Assembly (NCBI GenBank): GCA_905221605.1
Contig: CAJNDS010000824.1
Location: 515,001-575,000, forward strand
Direction: 5' to 3'
Origin: Symbiodinium natans
Lineage: Eukaryota; Sar; Dinophyceae; Suessiales; Symbiodiniaceae
DNA: 60,000 nt
Every line of letters begins with the position of its first letter. Position 1 is the stretch's first letter. Shown in pieces: positions 12,301 to 21,500 of the stretch. Both the position numbers and the translations under genes were made by a program. A model generated the notes under the pieces. The model did not search any database and was not told where the DNA came from. It was given only the letters and a program-made list of their open reading frames with translations.

Positions 12301-13569
12301 GGGGGCTTATTTGGGTCTTTCCCAAAATAGGGGTACCCCCTTCTATGCCCCAACCAGAATAGAATCCCCTTAAAGGGACCCCCAAAAAGGGTACCCCTAT
12401 TTTCGGAAACCCCATTTGGGCTGAATTCGGAAGCCCCGATGGGATTGGGCTTTCGGGTTTTCCCAGAGGCTTCTACCCCAGTCCCTCACGTCGGAATGCC
12501 TAACATCCTTGTTTTTGAATGAAAGTTCGTGGAATGCCCACCATAAAGGGTAGGGCATAAGCCTCTAGGTAGGGCTTGGGGGGATTTGAGGGGAACATGC
12601 TGGCCGCGCATGCTTGGCTTTCTTTAAGGCTAAGTGCTGTTTGGAGTTTGAGGGTCTTACGGTGTAAGGCACGGTTTTAGGGGCGCGGGCTTTAGGGGTT
12701 TGGGGTGAAGCGTTATAGCCGGTCATGTGATGACAGATGCGAGGTGTCCGTGCACACCATCCAAGCGCAGAACGCGACGTACGACCAGGTGGGACTTGCG
12801 ATTGGCATTGTGGGAATCAAGAAGGAACAGCAAGAACACGAAGAACTTACCATGACCAAACCTCATCCCTGCGGTTGCAACTAACCGACGGTCAGACTTG
12901 CGAAAAAGCATTCGAAACCATGAATTTGCTTCTCAGAGCAAATCGACCACACAACCCGAAAACAGGAAAACAACACGGAGTTGTGCAGTTTGGGTAAAAA
13001 GATACTCATATAGGAGTAGGTTCACTCTCCTGTGCCGAGCTGTAGCCCCCTGGACGCAAGACTGCACAAAGTGGCAGACTTTCCGGAGTACGCCCAAGCC
13101 TGGAGCCTCCCCGTGATGCTTACCATAAAGCACTCTTTAGTTTCATTACCTCAGTTTGGGTTGGTCAACGCTCCTAGAAGATTTAGCCACCCTGAAATGC
13201 GTCGGTGCTGGCGGGTGCAAACAAGCAGCCTGATCGTTGAAAGCAAGCTAGTTATCTTGTAATACCAATAAGAATACCCCAGTCCTGCACACAAATGTAT
13301 CTGCGCTGCAGAGAGAGACTTCGGGACTCCGGTAGTTACTTCGTTCCCCCAAGATATCTAGATCCACAACCGGGTGTATAGGGTATAATATACCCTTAAA
13401 CCCTAAACCCTAAACCCTAAGCCCTAAACCCTAAACCCTAAATTTCTCTACTCAGAACCAGGAAGGTAGGGAGCGCGCGCAGGCTGCGGGCAACTTCGCG
13501 GCACTGGCGGCCGGCCGGCCCCTGAAGAACGTGGTGCGCAACTCCAGCGCAGGGGTGCAGGCGGGGTAG
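2824..13569 (+). CDS. D-isomer-specific 2-hydroxyacid dehydrogenase (phosphoglycerate-dehydrogenase type), 17 exons
   Basis: NAD(P)-dependent dehydrogenase of the D-2-hydroxyacid family; the substrate cannot be fixed from sequence. Proposed exons: 2824-2885, 4452-4487, 5548-5591, 6275-6335, 6540-6583, 6821-6870, 6978-7035, 7893-7918, 8523-8578, 9353-9416, 10317-10394, 10617-10719, 11172-11222, 11658-11695, 11991-12010, 12737-12788, 13462-13569. They total 951 nt, divisible by three, and end in TAG: 316 residues, close to the family's usual 310-340. Visible landmarks in order: MAAGTDL, PEYVLAGIL, the Rossmann motif GFGTIG with acidic end VIAVDEP, PLVPATKG, NVARGPIVDE (catalytic Arg), LDVWW, and WMSPHA (catalytic His). 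The usual Glu of the D-V-F-x-x-E-P block is not seen. The N-terminal first beta-alpha unit looks short, so one more exon in intron 1 is possible. Donors: 7 GT, 6 GC, 3 GA. Family call is firm; exact ends of exons 1 and 2 are less so. Confidence 0.9.
3267..3314 (+). repeat. Poly-G run of about 48 nt
   Basis: Unbroken G following a TTTAGGG block. Confidence 0.95.
3481..3569. mobile_element. Inverted-repeat element, family 1
   Basis: Ends GGGACATTCCCCCTTATACT and a reverse-complement match ending GAACATCCC, with an inner AGGACTGTT repeat. Four further copies lie at 4316, 12112, 19573 and 52726. Confidence 0.75.
4316..4414. mobile_element. Inverted-repeat element, family 1
   Basis: TGGGATGCTCCCCCTTACAC at the left and GTATAAGGAGGAACATCCCA at the right, enclosing AGCAGTCC and GGACTGTT. 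Ends 37 nt before dehydrogenase exon 2. Confidence 0.78.
4488..5547 (+). other. Intron 2 of the dehydrogenase gene
   Basis: Starts GAAGAC if the phase-2 GA donor is right. Contains a TA run (4856-4874), T and G homopolymers (4881-4945), TTTAGGG blocks (5069-5136, 5229-5279, 5383-5403), an array of TTTAGGC units (5410-5458), and CCCTAAA near the acceptor (5503-5540). Confidence 0.6.
5410..5458 (+). repeat. TTTAGGC tandem array
   Basis: Seven consecutive TTTAGGC units set inside ordinary TTTAGGG. TTTAGGC is not mixed with TTTAGGG inside the run, so it spread as a local variant. Confidence 0.9.
7036..8522 (+). other. Introns 7 and 8 around a 26-nt exon (7893-7918)
   Basis: The small exon encodes GVQPDGRE and bridges the W-K-L-D-N end of exon 7 to VGIVG of exon 9 in frame, with GT then GC donors. 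The rest is CCCTAAA-rich blocks with TATACCC variants (7265-7370, 7735-7856, 8456-8500), TTTAGGG (7989-8025) and an inverted-repeat element at 8022-8112. Nothing else coding seen. Confidence 0.6.
8022..8112. mobile_element. Inverted-repeat element, family 2
   Basis: Carries the family 2 core (GTACTTGGGC / GGCCCAAGTATATAC) and right end GTACATGGATCC. The left end is eroded into TTTAGGG. Confidence 0.6.
8523..8578 (+). CDS. Exon 9: Rossmann dinucleotide-binding motif
   Basis: Follows AG at 8521-8522 and encodes VGIVGFGTIGRGVGQRAAA, the glycine-rich GxGxxG loop and following helix of the NAD domain. It must splice with a GA donor (8579 GACTCTC) to continue as FGMRVIAVDEP in exon 10; the next GT donor would break the frame. 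An in-frame TAG follows shortly if no splice occurs. Confidence 0.9.
8579..9352 (+). other. Intron 9 of the dehydrogenase gene
   Basis: Starts with the GA donor. Holds about 20 TTTAGGG units with GGG/CTT variants (8608-8769) and a 150-bp G-dominated tract with scattered T and A (9030-9160). The long proline- and glycine-rich ORFs here are translations of that tract and not genes. Confidence 0.65.
8608..8769 (+). repeat. (TTTAGGG)n block
   Basis: About 22 units, a few changed to CTTAGGG, TTCGGG or TTGGGG. In intron 9 of the dehydrogenase gene. Confidence 0.95.
10617..10719 (+). CDS. Exon 12: catalytic arginine block
   Basis: After TTGCAG, this exon encodes ELSHMKKDGVLINVARGPIV and then DEATLWRTLQGEQI. 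The N-x-A-R-G-x-x-V-D-E pattern is the family's signature with the catalytic Arg. It ends at a GC donor (10720) and joins exon 13 (GGAILDVWW) in phase 1 across an intron that is largely a long poly-C tract. Confidence 0.93.
10978..11156 (+). repeat. C-dominated tract of about 180 bp
   Basis: Runs of 7-17 C broken by single G or A, inside dehydrogenase intron 12. Translations on both strands give Pro-, Gly- or Arg-rich ORFs that are not genes. Confidence 0.95.
11991..12010 (+). CDS. 20-nt micro-exon carrying the catalytic histidine
   Basis: After AG at 11989-11990 the codons read V W M S P H plus two bases, then a GC donor (12011). This supplies the T/S-P-H catalytic His between SSLPN of exon 14 and CEVSVHT of exon 16, and it restores frame on both sides. 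No other place between 11695 and 12737 was found that does so. Confidence 0.78.
12112..12202. mobile_element. Inverted-repeat element, family 1
   Basis: GGGATGTCCCCCCTTATACT paired with GTATAAGGGGGAGCATCCC, inside intron 15, about 100 nt after a GC donor. Centre holds an imperfect palindrome (GGATTCTAG/CTAGAATCC). Confidence 0.78.
12310..12415. mobile_element. Inverted-repeat element, family 9
   Basis: TTTCCCAAAATAGGGGTACC at left, GGTACCCCTATTTTCGGAAA at right, near-perfect. A related decayed copy lies at about 6344-6441 in the dehydrogenase intron 4, just after its GC donor; fragments at 16450 and 20095. Confidence 0.7.
13462..13569 (+). CDS. Exon 17: C-terminus and stop of the dehydrogenase
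   Basis: Encodes EGRERAQAAGNFAALAAG followed by RPLKNVVRNSS, the C-terminal helix and R-P-L-x-N-V-V element of the family, then TAG at 13567-13569. Joined in phase 0 to exon 16 (ending TYDQ) across a GT-AG intron. Confidence 0.92.
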   Translation, partial: EGRERAQAAGNFAALAAGRPLKNVVRNSSAGVQAG

Positions 13570-13630
13570 AGGGGGTTTAGGGTTTAGGGTTCAGGGTTCA
13601 GGGTTTAGGGTCAGAGGTCTAGGGTTGAGC

Positions 13631-13851
13631 ATGCGACCCTGTGATGTGGAGCCCGCTAGCAAGCTCTTGTCGCGGTTGGCCATTGAACCCTAAACCCTGA
13701 ACACTGAACCCTAAATCCTAAACCCTAAACCCAGAACCCTCGTCATCTGTCCTCCAAAATGGTCCTTTACCCCCCAAGCTGATCTCTCCTCCAAAACGGT
13801 CCTTTACCCCCCAAGCTGAGCAGGAGAAGGCGCTCGAAGTTCTCATCTCCT
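13631..13851 (+). CDS. Possible 5' exons of the unrecognised gene
   Basis: An ATG 61 nt after the dehydrogenase stop opens MRPCDVEPASKLLSRLA. A second exon (13816-13851) gives EQEKALEVLIS and needs a GA donor at 13852, otherwise TGA stops it. The acceptor of this second exon is tandemly duplicated (13744-13815). Start and junction are guesses. Confidence 0.4.
13744..13815 (+). repeat. Tandem duplication of an acceptor region
   Basis: The stretch CCTCCAAAA..GGTCCTTTACC then CCCCAAGCTGA occurs twice, about 38 bp apart, each ending in a pyrimidine-rich CCCCAAG that could act as 3' splice site. Confidence 0.85.
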
Positions 13852-14501
13852 GAGAGCTCTGAGCCATGGTCATTTGAGGAGTGTAGATGTAGAATATGGT
13901 TTAGGGTTTAGGGTTTTATAGGGGCCTTAATGGTTAGAATAGGGTTTCTTTTGGGGGGGTTATTAAAGTATACTTATATAGGGACCATAAGGGAGTGTAT
14001 ATGTATACCGAATCTACCATTGGTTTAAGAACCCCCCAACATATCCCCTATTTTGCTCTTTTTGGGGAGTATATTATGATTTTTTGTCAATGGCTTTTAA
14101 GCAAAGGGTAGTCATCTCGTCGTAGATTCGCATGAATGTCCAATCGGTGTGTTTAAGGGTTAGGGTTTGGGGTTTAGGGTTTAGGGTTTAGGGTTTAGGG
14201 TTTAGGGTTTAGGGTTTAGGGTCTGAGGTTTGGGGTTTGGGGTCTTAGCAGGGTTACCCCCGCCCTACCCCAGCCACGCTCTGACTGGCTTTTGTTTTCG
14301 CGACGTGTCGTTGGACTGCGCCTGGGCAGCAGAGCAAAAAGGCTTTAGGGTTTAGGGTTTAGGGTTAGGGTTTAGGGTTTAGGGTCTCAAGGATGGCCCT
14401 GTTGCAGATCTAAAAATTCAGAGCTTGGGGGCTTCGGTCGTAGGGTTGAGGGTGTAGGGGCCCCGCTGACCCCCCAAAAGGCCCTTGGCCAAAATAACTC
14501 A

Positions 14502-14647
14502 CCCAAAGACTCCAATATCCCTTAATGAAGGAATATACCTTAAATCATACTAGGGATCCTACCATAAATTAAGGTATATTCCTTAATTAAGGTATATTCC
14601 TTAATTAAGGTATATTCCTTAATTAAGGGATATTGGAGTCTCTGGGC
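14502..14647. mobile_element. Inverted-repeat element, family 5
   Basis: CCCAAAGACTCCAATATCCC at left and the exact reverse complement apart from one base at right (ATATTGGAGTCTCTGGGC). The interior holds three tandem copies of AATTAAGGTATATTCCTT. Confidence 0.78.
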
Positions 14648-14810
14648 AGAAGCTCTGAAATCCCACAAACCACGTCTGAACCCTGGCAAGCCCAAAGGCC
14701 TAAACCGGACACCCTAAACCCTAAACCCTAAACCCTAAACCCTAAACCCTACACCCTTAACCCTAAACCCTACTCCCTAAACCCTAAACCCTAAAGGCCC
14801 TGCCTGCCAG

Positions 14811-15171
14811 GATGTCGGCGATTCATGCTCGCATCGACGAGCTGCAGTTGGAAGTGAGTGAGGACCAACGGGTTTAGGGCTGACAGGGGTGATAGTTTAG
14901 GGCTTAAAGGGGTTTAGGGTTTAGGGTTTAGGGCTTAGGGGTCATAGGGCTTATAGGGTGTTTGGGACGTAGGGTTTCGTTTTGGGTTGTGGGGTTTTGG
15001 GGTCTGGAGTTCCCCTGAATTTGCGGGATCTCAGAATGGTTGCCCTTATGCTGCTCCAAGGACCCACTGAATTCACTATCTGCCACGCTTTTGAGAGTTC
15101 AGATTTCAAAAGAGGCTTTCTTATAAGAAGACACCTAATTTCAAAATACATGCCCATTCTTGAGAGAAGGG

Positions 15172-15202
<31 letters not shown>

Positions 15203-16610
15203 GCGGAGCTCGAGCACGCACAGTAGCGCTGTGTCATCTGGTTTAGCTGCGGAACTAATCCTATAGACTCAAGGTTCCCTTTCCTATGCTCCTAATATGG
15301 CCCTTATAGGTTTAGGGTTTAGGGTTTAGGGTTTAGGGTTACTACCATGGAGGGTTTCCAAAACCCAAGTACAACCTTAAGGGTCCAAGGTAAAACCCCT
15401 AGACATCCGCGCCGATGCAGGAAGCTTGCGCGGCGTTGCGGGAGCCCCAGCGTAGCATGAGGTGGAGTGGCGGACTGCTGCAAGATCCCCTAAACCCTAA
15501 ACCCTAAACCCTAAACCCTAAACCTTTAACGTAGGTTCCCAGCAGTAAATGCAGCGAGCATTCTTTGTTGCACCTCTGCCGACATCGTCCGAAGCCACAG
15601 TGCCTCTTCTCAGAACACTCGCCTGCGGGTAAAAAGCGCACTCCTGCAATCCGCGCACGGCACCCCACAGCTGAGGATGAAGCTTCCGGAGGACAAGCCG
15701 TTGAAATGAAACGCCGTTTGTATCAAGCTCCTGATCCCATTGCAGGTGACGGCTTGTACATGGAAACCTGTTCATCAGGTACCGAAGAGATCGGGAGGGG
15801 TGCATTGGGGGGGGGGGGGGGGGCCGAGAGGTAGGTAGGCAGGTATGTACGCACATATGTAGGTAGGTAGCAGGTCCCACCTGGATTTGCGAATCGATCA
15901 ATGGCTCTCGGTCTGCCACATGCGTTCATGGACTTTCCCGATTCCTTAAACTAAGAACCACACAGCCTAAATCACGTTAGCCCCCATAAAGCCCAAATGA
16001 ACAGCTCAAACCCCAACGCCTTGACGTCCAAACTCTAGACCCGGCCCCAAACCACCCTAAGCCCTAAACTCTAACCCTAAACCCTAAACCCTAAACCCTA
16101 AACCCTAAACCCTAAACTCCAAACCCTGAAGCCCATCGTCTCGGAGGATCATGCCTATGAGCTGCTGGATGCTGTGGCTCAGAAGTCCTCCCGCGGTGAG
16201 GCGCGCTCTTTTCCCGTTTGGCCTGGGCTTGCTGCTCTTGGGGGGTGTTTGGGTTCGGGTTTGGGGCTTTTTGCGGGTTTTTGGCTAAGGTTGGGGGTGT
16301 AGGGGCTGAGGTTTAGAGAGCACAGCGTGCAGATTTTCAGGGTTTTGGGAGTTAAACTGGCAACTAAGCATCTATAATGTAAGCTAAACCCAGAGGGCGA
16401 CACGGCCCCAAGTAGCGCAGCTCCTAGCACGCTCTAGGACTCAGAGTAGGCCCTAATTCCCCTTTTTCGGGGTAGGTTCCCTTCTAAGCCCCTTTCAAAA
16501 AGGGGTACCCTTTTGTTCCTACTCTTGGGTCTGTAGTCTTTGGTCTCAGGTGAAGGACATCTCCAACTACATCAACGCGACCATATCGCGCAGCCCTTGG
16601 ATGCTGTCAG
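14811..16610 (+). CDS. Unrecognised gene, chain A: six phase-consistent exons
   Basis: Exons 14811-14871 (MSAIHARIDELQLEVSEDQR), 15421-15451 (EACAALREPQ), 15671-15741 (EDEASGGQAVEMKRRLYQAP), 15874-15939 (VPPGFANRSMALGLPHAFMD), 16132-16200 (PIVSEDHAYELLDAVAQKSS) and 16550-16610 (VKDISNYINATISRSPWMLS). Donors GT, GT, GC, GA, GC, GT; acceptors AG followed mostly by G. The start is coiled-coil-like. The D-I-S-N-Y module resembles others further on. Upstream, 13816-13851 (EQEKALEVLIS, then GA) may belong to the same gene, and ATG at 13631 (MRPCDVEPA) could be its start. Function unknown. Confidence 0.72.
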
Positions 16611-17774
16611 GTAGTTCTCGGGCGTGCATGTATATCAGCATGCTTTTGTGATTTAGGTGTATGTGTGTTTAGGTAGGCATATCTTTTTCGTTAGTTCCAT
16701 AGTTAATAGTTATTTTGTTGTTTCTTTAGTTAGTTGTTTATGCATGTACATGTATGAATACATATGCAAATGCAAATATGAGTATTTAATTGTAGAGATG
16801 CATCATCTACATGGATTGTTCTTTACTCGTGCTTCTTCCGTGTTTTGTTTAGGGTGGTCATTGCATGCCTGCTCTTTTTGTTGCGCAAAAAAAGCAACTG
16901 AAATGGACATGTAGATAGACAACATCGTGCCTGTATATGCAGAAACCATCAGCCCTAGTGTGACTGAAGCCCCACAAACCCAAGCCCCAAACCCCCAACC
17001 CCCAAAGCAAAACCCTCTTACTGTTAGATCAAACCTGTAAGCCCCATCTCCCAAGCCCTGTGAACCAAAAAAGCAAGGCGGGGCTACGTCCCCCGCAGTG
17101 GCGGGGCCAAGGCTTCTGGCAAGACGCTTGACGGAGTGAGTCAGGGGTTTCGGGGACTTGGGGTTTAGGGTTTAGGGTTTCAGGGATTTGGGTTTTGAGT
17201 GTAGGGTGTCGGGATGTGCGTCTAGGGTTTAAGGTTTGGGGTTCTAGGGGTTTCGAGTTCCCCCTCTCAGTTTATAGGTGTCAATGCTTTAGGGCTTGAA
17301 AGTTTTAGGGGCGTGGGGAGGGGGGGGTGTGGTGCTAGGCTTCGGCTTTACATCTAGGCGAGCAATTTTAAGTTCTATTTCTATACGCTCTAAAACCCTA
17401 AGCCCACTTACCTACCATTTTCTTGGGGGAAGAGGCAGGGGTGCAGGGCTCAGGGTGTAGACCTTGGTCTCCAACCTCCTGGGCTGTAGGTTAGCGGCGT
17501 CTTCTGGTCTCGTTAGCGGGGGTTTGGAGTTAGGGGTTTTGGGTTTTGGGGTTTTGGGGTTGGGGGTTTGGGGGTCCGTCGACTTGCGTCGTTCGATCAA
17601 TGAAGCAGCATTGCCCACCGGGGTGACATAAATGATCTACGCATCGCCGCTTCATCAACTGCTGGAACTCGTGATGATCTCATCAAGTGCGAGTTTGGCG
17701 GTTGGGGGTTGGGGCATTTAGGGTTGGGCTGACGTAGTTCCGGAATAGGCGTGCTTTGACTTGCCTTTGTGGAG

Positions 17775-18032
17775 GGGGCCCCGGCCGGATCCAGCATTAT
17801 GGCGCCGCATCTAGCAGGTAGCATAGTACCCTTTTCCCCTTTGTTCATGGGATGGTTTGCCTTGTATTCCACAGAGCACGGAACCCTAAACCCTAAACCC
17901 TAAACCCTAAACCCTAAACCCTAAACCCTAAACCCCAAACCCTAGCAGAAGAGCAAGAGCGACAGAGTGCTGACAGGGGATATCCGGACGCCGCGCCCAA
18001 GGCCAGCAGCGGCGCTCCTCGTGTCTTGAGGG
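17775..18032 (+). CDS. Unrecognised gene, chain B: exons 17775-17817 and 17949-18032
   Basis: GAPAGSSIMAPHLA joins in phase 1 to EEQERQSADRGYPDAAPKAS then SGAPRVLR. The intron between is almost wholly CCCTAAA repeat. A further exon starting CT at about 18302 (AASALINSRGDRATRSQL) fits phase 1 but meets TGA unless it uses a GA donor. A possible exon with S-G-G-A-K-A-S-G-K-T lies at about 17094-17133. Low-complexity, probably disordered protein. Confidence 0.6.
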
Positions 18033-18511
18033 GTAGGGTTTAGGGTTCCTAACCCCCTCAAAGAATGTAAAATAATGGTCTCGATATGGGGTTTTGGGCT
18101 CAGCAAACCCACGGCTTAAACCTCAAACTCCGAACACCCAAGGCCTAAACGCCTAAACCTTTCAAGCTCGAAACCTAACAACCCCCAAGAAACAAAGCCC
18201 CAAACCCGAAACCCGAAACCCGAAATCCTATACCCTGACCCCGAACCCTAATCCCTAGACTCCCCACGCCCTTGGAGGGTGATGGGTCAGCTGCCTCCGC
18301 ACTGATCAACTCGCGAGGCGATAGAGCCACACGCAGTCAGCTTTGAGGTTTAGGGTTTGGGGTTTAGGGTTCAGGGGTTCGGGTTTGGGGTTTCGAGCGT
18401 GCGGTTTGGGTTCAGGGTTTTGGAGTTGGGGTTTCTAGGGTTTTATGATGGATAATGTTGGCGACCTTTCAGGGCTCCCGCAGTAGTGTTCGTTTCCATT
18501 CGTGTGCTGTG

Positions 18512-18546
<35 letters not shown>

Positions 18547-18590
18547 AAAAACAAACATAAAAAATAAAAGAAAGAGAGAGAACACCCCAG

Positions 18591-18754
18591 GATCAGATCG
18601 TCCCAGGCTACTCACCCCCGTTGTTCCACCGCGTGAAACCCTTGGTGGTCGGCATGGCTTCTTGTCCCTACGCCGCCAAGACCCCTAACGCGCACCCAGT
18701 TGTTTGGAGGGGAAAGGGGAAGCCGTCCGTAAACTCTCCAGAGTCCATCGTGAG
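18591..18754 (+). CDS. Unrecognised exon DQIVPGYSPPLFHRVKPLVV
   Basis: After ACCCCAG the frame stays open for 55 codons, including GMASCPYAAKTPNAHP and VVWRGKGKPSVN, to GTGAG/GTAATT. A GC donor inside (after KTPN) is possible. Just downstream an AAG-rich stretch (18838-18925) can be read as a lysine block, but its frame does not follow on. Confidence 0.55.
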
Positions 18755-18837
18755 GTAATTATCACTCAGGATTGCAGGATCGGGGCGCGACTCGCGAGCG
18801 GAGGGCGTTCGCGCCCTTCTTGCCCAGCAGAAGAAAA

Positions 18838-18925
18838 AGGATAAGAAGAGAGAGAAGAAGAAGAAGAAGAAGAAAAAGAAGAAGAAGAAGCAGAAGAGGA
18901 AGAAGAAGAAGAATAATAAGAAGAG
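18838..18925 (+). repeat. AAG trinucleotide tract
   Basis: Imperfect AAG/AGA repeat of about 88 bp. Open in two frames (Lys-rich or Arg-rich). A similar short tract lies at 52380-52405. Confidence 0.85.
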
Positions 18926-19190
18926 AGCTGTGCGGAATGGACAAATCCACGCTTGTCACTTGCAGAGGAAGGGATTCGCATCTTTAGCTCTAACGCATGT
19001 CGAGTGCGAGATGTGTTCAACTAGGAGAACGCGAGTAGCAGCAGTAGCAGCATCAACTTCCTAAACCCTAAACCCTAAACCCGAAACCCTAAACCTTAAA
19101 CCCTAAACCCTCAACCCTAAATCCTAATCCCCAAACCCTAAACCCTAACCCTAAACCCTAAACCCGCGACAAAATCCCTAAGCCCCGCAG

Positions 19191-19244
19191 GCATGCGCCA
19201 GGCTGAGGCGGTAGGCCTGCAGCTCACAGACGAGGCGCTGGGCG
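19191..19244 (+). CDS. Unrecognised exon GMRQAEAVGLQLTDEALG
   Basis: Clean acceptor CCCCGCAG and donor GTGGGT, phase 1 at both ends, all codons plausible. Followed by an open stretch (19330-19507) ending YADIAKLVRSSSFELAPKRA and TAG, which could be another exon or read-through of an intron. Confidence 0.65.
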
Positions 19245-19572
19245 GTGGGTTAGCCTTCCCGAAACCCTAAACCCCTGTATTTAATTCCCCTTACAAAGAT
19301 AGAATCCTGAACCAAGGTCGGCGTAAAGGTATGCAATTCCCATACTGGATAGAAGTCATGAGCCAGAGGTACTTCCCCGACCACACCGCCTCTAGAGGAT
19401 CCCTAGGACCACACTCCCACTATGCTGACATTGCCAAGCTGGTTCGCAGTTCCTCTTTTGAGTTGGCGCCGAAGCGCGCTATGCAGCAAAAGCGCGCAGG
19501 GCCCTAGCAAAAAAAAACCCAAGCCCTAAACCCTAAAGCAAAAAAGAATACCCTTATTTCAAGTGGGTTGCT

Positions 19573-19661
19573 TGGGATGTTCCCGCTTTTACTACCCGCC
19601 CTTAGTAGGGATCATTATAGGGGGGGGGGTACTATATTCCCTTATAAGGGGGAGCATCCCA
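19573..19661. mobile_element. Inverted-repeat element, family 1
   Basis: TGGGATGTTCCCGCTTTTAC paired with TTATAAGGGGGAGCATCCCA. The centre has a G run and has diverged. Confidence 0.7.
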
Positions 19662-20181
19662 AGATGGCCCTTAAAACAGGGCGTTTAGGGATGTTTAGGG
19701 TTTAGGGTTTAGGTTTAGGGTGTAGGGTTCTGTTACTGGGCTACCAGGCTGGCAGTAGGGAGAGAATTGGTCGAAATTAGGATCCCTTCTACTCCGGCAG
19801 AAGGAGTCCGATTGCCGTGACGGCATGTGTAAGGAGACCCTAATTTGGAGCAACCCTCCAGCACTCAGCCGGAAGCTAGATCTTTCACCCCTGCCGGAGC
19901 GTTCATTTTTTTTGTAGGGTTTCGGGCTTATAAGGTACAACGGTCGGCGTTCTGTGTGGACTTCTCCAGTTTGGCTACTGCCTGCTTTTGAGCTATTGAG
20001 CTTGAGGGTGTAGAGTCTCTACTGTGTGGACACTTACCAGGCCTGGTAGACACCCCAAACCCGAAACTCTGCCCTTGAAGACCCGCAGAATGTAGTAGAA
20101 TCCCCTTAGCCAAAAAAAGGTATCCCCAATATGGGTACCCCTAAACCCTAAACCCTTAACCCCCATCTTGCTGTCCTGCAG

Positions 20182-20259
20182 CTAGCGTGTTTCGTGGCTG
20201 GCGAGGCAGTCCATGCGCTGCTCACAGTGCCCACCACGCATGCCTCGGAGATCCTGGAG
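20182..20259 (+). CDS. Unrecognised exon LACFVAGEAVHALLTVPTTH
   Basis: Acceptor TCCTGCAG, donor GTTCGA, phase 0 both ends, then ASEILE. G/C-ending codons. A 22-nt exon (21006-21027, APVPEVR) before GTAGGA may follow. Alpha-helical, no motif known. Confidence 0.75.
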
Positions 20260-20280
20260 GTTCGAAGTTTAGGGTTTCAA

Positions 20281-20998
20281 AAGGGGTTTAGGGTTTAGGG
20301 TTTGGGGTTTAGGGTTTAGGGCTGATAGGGGTTTTGGGGCTTTTTAGGGTTCATAGGGTTTTGGGATTAAAGGGTTTTTGGCCTTTCAGGGTTAGTTTAG
20401 GGTTTAAAGGGGTTTTGGGGCTTTTTAGGGTTTATAGGGTTTATAGGATCATAGGGTTTATAAGGTTTTTAAGGTTTATGTGGATTCGGGTTTCTAGGGT
20501 TTTGGGTCTAGGGTTTGAAAAGGGTTTGGGGGCCAATAGAGTTTATGGGGTTTCTAGGATTTATAGGGTTTGTAGGTTTTGAAAGGTTTATAGGGTTAAG
20601 GGTTTCTAAGGTTTTGGGTTGTTACGTTTAATCGTTTTTACAGGGTTCATTGGGTGCATAGGGTTTTGTAGGGTTCTTAGGGTTTATAGGGCTTATTAAA
20701 GTTTATGGGGTTTTGGGGTCTTAGGGCTTATAGGGCTTTGTAGGGTTTGAGGTTTATAGGGTTTTTGGCATTTAGGGTTTTTAGGTTTTATAGGATTTAG
20801 GGGGGGGGGGGGTTAATTATCGAGTTTTTTAGATGCTTTAGGGTTGTTAGGGCTTTTCAGGGTTTATAGGATTTAGAGGGTTGATGGGATTTGTGGGGTG
20901 TACGGGGTTTATAAGGTTTTTATGGGGTTTGGGGCTCCCTAGGGTTTATGAGGTTTAGGGCCCTTAGGGTTCTTAATTTCAGGGTTTGTGGGGTTCGG
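20281..20998 (+). repeat. Degenerate TTTAGGG-derived block
   Basis: About 700 bp of decayed units such as GGGTTTATA, GGGTTTTGG and GGGTTTCTA, all G-rich on the + strand. It has a short poly-G run near 20800. The small ORF here is a repeat translation. No coding signal until 21006. Confidence 0.85.
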
Positions 20999-21436
20999 TC
21001 AGGCTCCTGTCCCGGAAGTCCGAGGTAGGAGCCAGTGGCCTCAACCCGAAGGAAAGGGACCCATGCTCCCTGAAAAAAGGCGAAGTGAGGGCTTCTTTGG
21101 GCTTCGCTTTAGGGTTTAGGGTTTAGCGTTTAGGGTTTAGGGTTTAGGGTTTAGGGTTAGGTATCCTATAGGGGTACTTGAGAGGTCTCGGCTTCAAGAT
21201 CCTAAACCCGAAACAGCCCTAGCCCTAAACCCTAAACCCCAGATCCCTAGAACGAAGAACCCTAGAATCCTGGAACCCTATAAACCTCCAAGCCTCAAGC
21301 CCTAAGCGAAGCCCAAGAGCCTAAGCAGACTGAGGATCGAAATGGGCTCAGAAAGGCTTGCGAAGGCTTGCGATGACTCTTTAGGGTTTAGGGTTTAGGG
21401 TTTGGGGTTTAGGGTTTAGGGTTTAGGGTTTGGGAG

Positions 21437-21500
21437 GCTGTGGCGGAGAAGCACACAGAGCTCCGGGACCCGTCCAATTATGCCGCTTGGCTTGGAGTAG
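21437..21500 (+). CDS. Unrecognised exon AVAEKHTELRDPSNYAAWLG
   Basis: Follows TTTGGGAG and ends at a GT donor (21501) in phase 1. The D-P-S-N-Y segment resembles D-I-S-N-Y at 16562, N-P-N-N-Y at 26393 and D-P-I-M-Y at 31299, suggesting a repeated module. Confidence 0.75.

Larger units (their letters stand above)
12011..13461 (+). other. Introns 15 and 16 around exon 12737-12788
   Basis: The exon encodes CEVSVHTIQAQNATYDQ. Intron 15 carries two inverted-repeat elements (12112-12202 and about 12310-12415). Intron 16 carries CCCTAAA repeats just before the last exon (13393-13440). No other coding signal seen. Confidence 0.6.
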
